Part shown: piece by piece, positions 34,121 to 40,601 of the stretch
Layout of the letters: each line of letters begins with the position of its first letter
How positions within the stretch are numbered: the stretch's first letter is position 1
Assembly: GCF_900095225.1 (NCBI RefSeq)
Contig: NZ_LT607418.1
Span: forward strand, 74,775-138,774
DNA length: 64,000 nt
Source: Pseudomonas sp. UMAB-08
Lineage (GTDB): Bacteria > Pseudomonadota > Gammaproteobacteria > Pseudomonadales > Pseudomonadaceae
Reading direction: 5' to 3'
The notes under the pieces: generated by a model
Seen by the model: the letters and a program-made list of their open reading frames with translations, nothing else
Told to the model about the DNA's origin: nothing
Database searches by the model: none
Position numbers and translations under genes: made by a program

Positions 34121-35380
34121 TCAGGTTGCAGTGGATGCAGCCTGAACGGAGTTGAACGGTTTGACGAAACTGACGCCGGTGCTTGCTAACTGCTCGCGGA
34201 CCTTGTCGACAATGTACGCACCGATCGGGATGGCCGACGTCGCTGCGGGCGATGGGGCGTTGCAAACGCTAACGCTACGGGCGGTGTTGATGAACAGGAA
34301 GTCGTCGATCAGCTTTCCGTCCAGCGAGACAGCCTGGGCGCGCACACCGGCCGGGTAGGCGGTAAGGTCGCTCTTGGCTATGGTTGGGCAATACTTCTGA
34401 ACTTCTTTCAGGTAACCACCCTTGAACAACGAGTTTTTCATCTCGATCAGGCCGGGGCGCAGGTTCTTCATCAGCACTTTGAGAATGCCCGGAGTGGTCA
34501 GGGTTTCGAACATATCGGACAGCGAGATATCGGTCTTGCGATAACCTTCACGCTTCATCGCCAACACAGCGTTGGGGCCGACAGTGACGGTACCGTCGAT
34601 CATGCGGGTCAGGTGCACGCCGAGGAATGGCATGGACGGATCCGGGATCGGGTAGATCAAGTGGTTGACGATCTGGTTGTGTTGCTTGGGCAGCAGGTAG
34701 TACTCGCCACGGAACGGGCAGATGATGAAGTTCGGCTTGATCCCGAGCATGCGCACGACGCGGTCGGCCATCAGGCCCGAGCAGGTGATCAGGAAACGCC
34801 CGTGGTGCTCCTGATTGCCGGTGCGCACCACAACTTCATCGGGACGCTCGTCGATGGCGACCACTTCGCTGTTGTAGCGGATTTCGCCACCGGCGTCTTC
34901 GAATTCGCGGCCCATGGCTACGGTGACTTGTGCGTAGTTCACGATGCCGCTGGACGGCACGAAGATACCGCCCAGACCGATGATGTTCGGCTCGCGCTCG
35001 CGCAGCTCGGAGGCCGACAACCACTCGCGCTTGAGACCGTTGGCTTCGGTACGGTCCCACAACGCGCTCATACGCTGCATTTCTAGCTCATTGGTGGCTA
35101 CCAACAGCTTGCCGCACTCGTCGTAACGGATACTGTGCTTGTCGCAGAAGGCCTTGGTCGCCTTGTTTCCTTCCAGGCAGAAACGTGCCTTCAGGCTGCC
35201 GGGTGTGTAGTAAACGCCGGCATGGATCACGCCACTGTTATGGCCAGTCTGGTGCCTGGCCGGGCCGGACTCTTTTTCCAGCAGGAGGATCTTTGCGTCC
35301 GGGTAAACCTGGGTCAGTTGCATGGCCGTGGACATGCCCACAATGCCGCCACCGATGATAATGAAGTCGTACGCAGCCAT
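34121..35380 (-). CDS. lhgO: L-2-hydroxyglutarate oxidase/dehydrogenase
   Basis: FAD-dependent enzyme that oxidises L-2-hydroxyglutarate to 2-oxoglutarate with electrons to the quinone pool. The N-terminal FAD motif is FIIIGGGIVGMSTA (about residues 5-18); the DAO-type fold includes GHNSGVIHAGVYY with the covalent/active-site region of the family. I start at ATG 35380 with AGGTGGGTG upstream, 13 codons inside the longest frame. It follows glaH by about 90 bp, and the two act consecutively in glutarate catabolism. Confidence 0.92.
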   Translation of the reverse strand: MAAYDFIIIGGGIVGMSTAMQLTQVYPDAKILLLEKESGPARHQTGHNSGVIHAGVYYTPGSLKARFCLEGNKATKAFCDKHSIRYDECGKLLVATNELEMQRMSALWDRTEANGLKREWLSASELREREPNIIGLGGIFVPSSGIVNYAQVTVAMGREFEDAGGEIRYNSEVVAIDERPDEVVVRTGNQEHHGRFLITCSGLMADRVVRMLGIKPNFIICPFRGEYYLLPKQHNQIVNHLIYPIPDPSMPFLGVHLTRMIDGTVTVGPNAVLAMKREGYRKTDISLSDMFETLTTPGILKVLMKNLRPGLIEMKNSLFKGGYLKEVQKYCPTIAKSDLTAYPAGVRAQAVSLDGKLIDDFLFINTARSVSVCNAPSPAATSAIPIGAYIVDKVREQLASTGVSFVKPFNSVQAASTAT

Positions 35381-35468
35381 TAGCTTGCACCCACCTGAAT
35401 TACGTTTTGTTTGAGGCATGACGAGGACCGCACGTGGTGGCCCTCGTCATCTCAGCTGTTGGCAAACC

Positions 35469-36446
35469 TTACTGGCCGCGCTGGTACATGGTTTTTTGGT
35501 AGCTGATGTAGCCACGCTGGCGCATCAGCTCACGACGCAGGCCTGGGTGGGCGGTGAAGCGGTCACGGCCGTGCAGCCAGAACATGTTGTTGATCAGGAC
35601 GAAGCTACCGACCGGCACCGGCACCGACACCTTCCTCTGGCTGCCTTCCAGGGATTCGCTCATGGACGTCAGCCAGATGCCTTCCTCGAAGTCCTTTGGC
35701 TGCACGAACTGGTCGATGTAACGCATGGTCGGGCGGCCTTCAGCGTCGTTGTCGAACACCGCGTGGAACACGTCTTCACGCACGTTCTTGCTTGGTGGGG
35801 CAGTGAAGCGCATTTCACGACGGGCCAGCGGGTGCGTGTAGTAGTGGTTCAGATCTTCCCAGTCGTCCAGGTGCAGCAGCAGGCTGTTGCCGCCTTCCAT
35901 GTTCTGCTCGTCGATCTTCATCATAAGCACGTAGTCGGTGCGCTCCTGAACAAAGGTGCCGTCGTTGTGCAGCTCCATCACACGGTGTGGCTGGCGCAGA
36001 TAGCTGTCGGAATTGTCGGTGTTGACCACTGCGAAGCGCGCGTAGAACTGGCCGCTCATGGCATCAAAGTTGGAGCGACCGATCAGGTGAGCCACTGCCG
36101 AAGAGAACTTGACCATGTCATCCGCCTGGGTCACGTCGCACAGGCCTTCAGGGGTGATCAGCATGCCGCCGGTGGCGCGGTCCAGGATGGTGTTGATCAG
36201 AACCGGGCGCAGAGTACCTTCGCACAGATCGTCAAGGATCTGACCGACGCGAAAGCGCAGGAACGACTTGTACTCCAGTGCCTGTACCGGCCACTCGGCA
36301 ACAGCACTAACGAACGCGTCGACGGTTTCCTTGGCGAAGGTCAGCTCAAGAAGGCGAGGTGACTGCTTGGAAGGGGCGAGGGTGAAGCCCTTGCTTTCCG
36401 ACGGCAGCGGCATCACAAGGTCCTGAATCTGAGTAAAGGCGTTCAT
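35469..36446 (-). CDS. glaH: Glutarate 2-hydroxylase (CsiD/GlaH)
   Basis: Fe(II)/2-oxoglutarate dioxygenase that converts glutarate to L-2-hydroxyglutarate. With the ATG at 36446 (AGGAG upstream) the protein has 325 residues and the iron triad falls at His160, Asp162 (ELHNDGT) and His292 (FWLHGRD), the same numbers as in E. coli CsiD. Arg residues in RRELMRQRG near 308-312 can hold 2-oxoglutarate. Divergent from the GntR regulator gene at 36640. Confidence 0.95.
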   Translation of the reverse strand: MNAFTQIQDLVMPLPSESKGFTLAPSKQSPRLLELTFAKETVDAFVSAVAEWPVQALEYKSFLRFRVGQILDDLCEGTLRPVLINTILDRATGGMLITPEGLCDVTQADDMVKFSSAVAHLIGRSNFDAMSGQFYARFAVVNTDNSDSYLRQPHRVMELHNDGTFVQERTDYVLMMKIDEQNMEGGNSLLLHLDDWEDLNHYYTHPLARREMRFTAPPSKNVREDVFHAVFDNDAEGRPTMRYIDQFVQPKDFEEGIWLTSMSESLEGSQRKVSVPVPVGSFVLINNMFWLHGRDRFTAHPGLRRELMRQRGYISYQKTMYQRGQ

Positions 36447-36531
36447 GGCGGCTCCTGGCAAAGTGGGTGAAAAGCGCTTTCCCGTATTGATGTGGGTCAG
36501 CTAAAGGAGAAAATATCGCCATTAATTAAAA

Positions 36532-36585
36532 ATGTCTACATTTTTCAAAAGAAGCGACAAAATAGATCATTGTCTGATATTTTTC
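36532..36585. promoter_or_regulatory. Two near-direct repeats, candidate GntR (GlaR/CsiR) operators
   Basis: ATGTCTACATTTTTC (36532-36546) and TTGTCTGATATTTTTC (36570-36585) share TGTCT-N-A-T-TTTTC and resemble the TTGT/ATGT-N5-TTTT sites reported for CsiR. They lie between glaH and the regulator gene, upstream of the TATAAT at 36604-36609. Confidence 0.55.
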
Positions 36586-36603
36586 GGCCAGTAGATGTTT
36601 AGG

Positions 36604-36609
36604 TATAAT
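36604..36609 (+). promoter_or_regulatory. Perfect -10 element of the GntR regulator gene
   Basis: TATAAT occurs just upstream of the regulator. It lies downstream of the frame's first ATG (36595), so that ATG cannot be on the transcript from this promoter; this decides for the TTG start at 36640. A matching -35 is weak, fitting a regulated promoter. Confidence 0.6.
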
Positions 36610-36639
36610 GGCGACTTTGACGAGTTGAGGAGCAGTACA

Positions 36640-37359
36640 TTGGATAGCCTCACCCCAAGGCAGAACTCTCTATTCAGCGGGTATGAGCGACTTAAGCGGG
36701 ACATCATCCGTGGAATTTTCAAGCCTGGAGAGAAGCTCCTCATGAGCGGTCTGAAGGAGCGTTATGACCTTGGTGTAGGCCCGCTGCGAGAAGCTTTGTC
36801 ACAACTGGTTGCTGAACACCTGGTGGTGGTAATCAGCCAGAAAGGCTACCGCGTAGCGCCCATGTCACTGCAGGAAATGCAGGACATCTATGATGCCCGC
36901 GCCAACCTGGAGGCCATGATTGTCGGCCTGGCCATCGAACGCGGCGACGACGCCTGGGAGGCTCAGATACTCGCGCAGTCCCATACGCTATCTAAGGTGA
37001 TGGACGTGAAAACCCGCGAGCAGGTGCTCGACGTCTGGGATGAGCGGCACAAGTCTTTCCACAGTGCCATTGCGGCTGGCTGCGGCTCCAAGCATTTACT
37101 CCAGGCGCGTACCTACCTGTTTGACCAAGCCGAGCGCTACCGCCACCTGTGGCTGACACAAACGGTTTTTTCTGACGAAGCCCTGAAGCTCAAGCGCGAG
37201 GAACATGCCGCGCTGGTCGAAGCCATCCTCGCCCGCGATACCGTTCGTGCAACCGCAATGATGCGCAACCACCTGATGACTCCAGTGCCCATCATCGTCG
37301 AGGTTATGCAGCGCGGCGGGCTGGGCAAGGCTTCCGTTGCAGTTTCAGCTTCGGGCTGA
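36640..37359 (+). CDS. glaR: GntR family regulator of glutarate catabolism (CsiR/GlaR-like)
   Basis: A FadR-subfamily GntR repressor of 239 residues, strongly similar in layout to E. coli CsiR: winged helix about residues 10-75 (YERLKRDIIRGIFKPGEKLLMS and LGVGPLREALSQLVAEHLV) and a helical ligand domain with metal-binding His residues. I start it at TTG 36640, seven bases after GAGGAG (36627-36632), because a perfect TATAAT lies downstream of the more distal ATG. Glutarate or L-2-hydroxyglutarate is the expected inducer. Divergent from glaH. Confidence 0.88.
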   Translation: MDSLTPRQNSLFSGYERLKRDIIRGIFKPGEKLLMSGLKERYDLGVGPLREALSQLVAEHLVVVISQKGYRVAPMSLQEMQDIYDARANLEAMIVGLAIERGDDAWEAQILAQSHTLSKVMDVKTREQVLDVWDERHKSFHSAIAAGCGSKHLLQARTYLFDQAERYRHLWLTQTVFSDEALKLKREEHAALVEAILARDTVRATAMMRNHLMTPVPIIVEVMQRGGLGKASVAVSASG

Positions 37360-37436
37360 GCCAGAGGGCGTTTGTATGCAGCGGCTGGATCCTGACGTTG
37401 GAGAAGCTAGAAGAGCTGTGTGTTGGCGCTGATTGA

Positions 37437-37652
37437 AAATCTATCATTGGCGCCACCCATACCGATGGAACAACAGGTCATACCGACGGCACCACGGGCC
37501 ATACAGACATAGGTGGAGTACACACTGACATTGCCGGGATCCATACAGACTTCGGTACAGCACACATCGACACCGAAGCTCCTCCTCATCTGGATACTGC
37601 AGCATCAGTGCATATCGACACACCCGAAACGCTGCACGTTGATGCACCATGA
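37437..37652 (+). other. Open frame encoding nine His-x-Asp heptad/octad repeats, no normal start
   Basis: Between an in-frame TGA at 37434 and the stop at 37650 the plus strand reads HTDGTTG, HTDGTTG, HTDIGGV, HTDIAGI, HTDFGTA, then HIDTEAPP, HLDTAASV, HIDTPETL, HVDAP. His codons begin at 37458, 37479, 37500, 37521, 37542, 37563 (spacing 21 nt) and then 37587, 37611, 37635 (spacing 24 nt). There is no ATG and no GTG or TTG before the repeats, so this is either the preserved tail of a longer gene or a frame using an unusual start. Periodic His and Asp suggest metal binding; I do not recognise a family. Confidence 0.45.
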
Positions 37653-38188
37653 CAACAACATTGATCGCTCGTGCGAGGCGCATTGCACAATGGTATGGCG
37701 GCGAAAATGGGCTGACTCGACAGGGCACAGGGTCAAATCGCCAATATGTACTCGGCCAACAACATTCTCACCGCACCATTGCGCGTACAGGCATCGAGCG
37801 GCGAGCCATTTATGTTGTTGCATAGAGGATAAGACAATAGGGACAGTCGGAGCCAAAGTGTTAGGTTGAGCATGATTCGCTATTTAACTTATGAGCGATG
37901 TCATATGTTCATAGGCAGGCCGTTACTATGTTTTGCTTCAGGTCCGAAGGCTATTGGCGTGGAAATGTTCATCGGTCCAAGTTCATGGAAACCGGGCTGC
38001 AGCTTCAGGACTGTCCGGCCAGCAGAACATCAAAACGGCCAAGCACCCCGACCATTCCAGCCAAACGGCGGCAATCTGACACTGTTTTTTATGTTGGATC
38101 TGAGCCTTTTATTAGTTAGCTGGCGCTCTATAGAGTGCGCGTCCGAAGCACTAGTGGACAGTGATCGGCCGCCACTATTTCTGGCTCT

Positions 38189-38219
38189 CTGAAGACCGGA
38201 CGACCTCGAGAGTCTTCAG
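38189..38219 (+). promoter_or_regulatory. Hairpin covering the ribosome-binding site of the GGDEF-EAL gene
   Basis: CTGAAGAC (38189-38196) is the inverse complement of GTCTTCAG (38212-38219); the right arm overlaps the CAGGA ribosome-binding site ahead of the ATG at 38228. Translation may be structurally restrained. Confidence 0.45.
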
Positions 38220-38227
38220 GAACCACC

Positions 38228-40438
38228 ATGAATACTCGTCCAAGCTTTCACAGCAAGACCTTCCCCGAGTCGCAACGTGACATTCTCGGTATGATTGCGA
38301 CCGATCATCACCTGGGCGACATACTCTGCGCTATCTGCCAGATGCTCGACGCACAGGCCCCCGAAACCGTCTGCTCGATCCTGCTCACTGATGCCGAGGG
38401 CAGACACTTGCTGAGCGGCGCGGCGCCCGGCCTGCCAGCCGAGTACAACGAGGCGATTCATGGAATGGCCATTGGTCCACAGGAAGGAACCTGCGGCACC
38501 GCAGCGTTCCGGCGCGAGTTGGTGGTCACCGAAGACATCGCCCGGGATCCGAACTGGGAGCGTTTCCGCAGCCTGGCGCTGGGGCATAACCTGCGTTCCT
38601 GCTGGTCGGTGCCTTTGCTCTCCCATCAAGGATGTGTGTTGGGTACATTTGCTCTGTACCAGAGCCGAACCCACTCGCCGGATCAGGCGCAGATTCAACG
38701 ACTGGCCTGCGCGGCCCAGCTGGCAGTCATTGCGATCCGTCATGAGCGTGACGGCCAACGTCTGGAGGAAAGCGAACAGCGTTTTCGTTCATTGTTCACT
38801 TACAACCCCAACCCGGTGTTCGCCCTCGATCTGGCCGGCAACATCCAGAGTGTGAATCCGGCAGGCCTGAAGCTGAAACCGCGCACCTCAACCGATTTCA
38901 TTGGTCATCACTTTTCCCATCTGGTACTCGAAGAAGACCTGGAACGGGTCAGTCAGCATTTTACCGCAGCCCGCGCCGGAGAACCTCAGCGCTTCGAGGC
39001 ACGGGTTCTCGACGAGAGTCAAAAACTGCTGACCATGGACATCTCTAACCTGCCGATCATGGTCAACGGAGAGATCGTCGGGGTATTTGGCATTGCCCGG
39101 GACATCAGCGAGCAGAAGCATTTCGAGCGCCAATTGAGCTTCAACGCCAGCCATGACCGCCTGACCGGTTTGCTTAACCGTGTTTCGCTTGAAGACCGGC
39201 TTGTTCTGGATTGTCACATCAGTCGTCGGCGTAAGCGTCGTCTGGCGGTGATGTGCATTGATCTGGATGGTTTCAAATCCATCAACGATTCGATCGGACA
39301 CTACTTCGGCGATCAGGTGCTGATTGAGGTGGCGCAGCGTATGAACCGGCAGGTTCGTCCCGGCGATACCATCGTGCGCATGGGCGGTGACGAATTTATC
39401 GTGCTGCTGCCGGACCTGCTTCGTGATGAGGACGTTGTACCGGTGGTCGAGCGCTTGATGGCCAGCATTGCCAGACCCTACTGCATTCAGGGCATTGACC
39501 TGCACGTGAGTGCAAGTATCGGCATCACCCTGAGCGATGGTCATATCGAGCAGCCGATGCAACTGATCCAGCAGGCTGACATGGCGATGTACAAAGCCAA
39601 GCAGCAAGGGCGCAACAACTTTCAGTGGTACACCAGCGATCTTAATCAGCGCGTTTGCGAGCACGCGAGCCTGCGCAATGACCTGCAAAAGGCTATCGAA
39701 ACTCAGTCGTTGCAGCTGCATTACCAACCGCAGATAGACGCGCGCACGGGTCGGGTGGTCGGGATCGAAGCGTTGCTGCGCTGGGAGCATCCGGAAAAAG
39801 GGTTTATCTCACCCGCGGTGTTTGTGCCGGTGGCAGAGGACAGTGGTCAGATCATCCCGCTGAGCCTTTGGGTACTCGATACGGCCTGCGCGCAGCTGCG
39901 CCAGCTAGGCGAGCAGGGCACCACAGGCATCTCGATGGCGGTGAATATTTCGCCGATGCATTTTCAGCGTGGCCAGTTCGTCCAGTGTGTCCAGACCACC
40001 CTGGAGAAACATGGTCTGCGTGGTGAGCAGTTGGAGCTGGAGATCACCGAGTCGCTGCTGTTGCATAACGCTGAACAGGCGATCGACACGTTGCACCGGC
40101 TCAAGGCGTTGGGGGTGCGCATTGCGCTCGATGATTTTGGCACCGGTTTTTCCAGCCTCAGTTACCTCAAACGTTTGCCTATCGACAAGATCAAGATTGA
40201 CCGCTCGTTCATCCAGGAAATCGCCACTGGTAATCACGATGCAGCGATCACCCAAGGCATTATTTCCATGGCCCATCACCTCAGCCTTACGGTGGTCGCC
40301 GAAGGCGTGGAAACGGCGTCTCAGGTGGATTTCCTGAAGAGCAGTCGCTGCGATGTTTTTCAGGGGTATTACTTTGCCAAACCGATGCCCTGTGCAGAAA
40401 TCGAAGCTTTCCTGAGCCATCCCGCCTCACATCCCTGA
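38228..40438 (+). CDS. GAF-PAS-GGDEF-EAL cyclic-di-GMP signalling protein
   Basis: A 736-residue cytoplasmic protein with four domains: GAF about residues 20-170, PAS/PAC about 180-300, GGDEF about 310-470 and EAL about 485-730. The cyclase site is intact (MGGDEF near residue 385), as are phosphodiesterase motifs (IEALLRW near 513, and DDFGTGFSSLSYLKRLP near 635), so both making and breaking of cyclic-di-GMP are possible. There are no membrane segments. It stands alone between the repeat region and the molybdenum hydroxylase operon, and nothing links it to those pathways. Confidence 0.9.
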   Translation: MNTRPSFHSKTFPESQRDILGMIATDHHLGDILCAICQMLDAQAPETVCSILLTDAEGRHLLSGAAPGLPAEYNEAIHGMAIGPQEGTCGTAAFRRELVVTEDIARDPNWERFRSLALGHNLRSCWSVPLLSHQGCVLGTFALYQSRTHSPDQAQIQRLACAAQLAVIAIRHERDGQRLEESEQRFRSLFTYNPNPVFALDLAGNIQSVNPAGLKLKPRTSTDFIGHHFSHLVLEEDLERVSQHFTAARAGEPQRFEARVLDESQKLLTMDISNLPIMVNGEIVGVFGIARDISEQKHFERQLSFNASHDRLTGLLNRVSLEDRLVLDCHISRRRKRRLAVMCIDLDGFKSINDSIGHYFGDQVLIEVAQRMNRQVRPGDTIVRMGGDEFIVLLPDLLRDEDVVPVVERLMASIARPYCIQGIDLHVSASIGITLSDGHIEQPMQLIQQADMAMYKAKQQGRNNFQWYTSDLNQRVCEHASLRNDLQKAIETQSLQLHYQPQIDARTGRVVGIEALLRWEHPEKGFISPAVFVPVAEDSGQIIPLSLWVLDTACAQLRQLGEQGTTGISMAVNISPMHFQRGQFVQCVQTTLEKHGLRGEQLELEITESLLLHNAEQAIDTLHRLKALGVRIALDDFGTGFSSLSYLKRLPIDKIKIDRSFIQEIATGNHDAAITQGIISMAHHLSLTVVAEGVETASQVDFLKSSRCDVFQGYYFAKPMPCAEIEAFLSHPASHP

Positions 40439-40450
40439 CCGCCAATTCTG

Positions 40451-40584
40451 TCTGGATCCAGACCTGAAAATCAGACGCTAAGGCAAATTTTCAGACCCCA
40501 GCGCAGAACTCCCTCTCCTCAGGCAAGGCGCTCCCCGCGCCTTTCTCACACACTCGGCTCTAACGCTATCGCGCTGCACAACAA
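40451..40584. repeat. 134-bp upstream element A, duplicated before the OprD porin
   Basis: This stretch immediately upstream of the molybdenum hydroxylase operon aligns without gaps to 59094-59227, differing at roughly one base in eight. It contains the palindrome TCTGGATCCAGA (40451-40462) and the 8-bp inverted pair CTGAAAAT / ATTTTCAG (about 40464-40494), likely binding sites for the cluster regulator. Confidence 0.75.
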
Positions 40585-40601
40585 CAAGAGCCGCGAAAAA
40601 A

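Larger units (their letters stand above)
37360..38227. other. 868-bp region without a conventional gene, containing a His-x-Asp repeat frame
   Basis: The left part holds the repeat frame at 37437-37652. The rest (37653-38188) has no open frame with a credible ribosome-binding site; the longest candidate (37866-38192) has no recognisable domains. A hairpin overlaps the ribosome-binding site of the next gene (38189-38219). Confidence 0.5.

Noticed and set aside
35418..36362. Long plus-strand frame opposite glaH
   Set aside because: Antisense shadow; glaH carries the exact iron ligands at 160, 162 and 292.
37434..37436. TGA before the His-x-Asp repeats as a selenocysteine codon
   Set aside because: selB and selC are in the window, but the GGTC that could form a SECIS loop is about 40 bases away instead of roughly 20-25, and no Sec-type redox motif surrounds the TGA.
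37866..38192. 108-codon frame before the GGDEF-EAL gene
   Set aside because: No ribosome-binding site, unusual composition, and no domain; it overlaps the leader hairpin of the next gene.
38888..39790. Minus-strand frame inside the GGDEF-EAL gene
   Set aside because: Shadow frame; the plus-strand protein has intact domain motifs.
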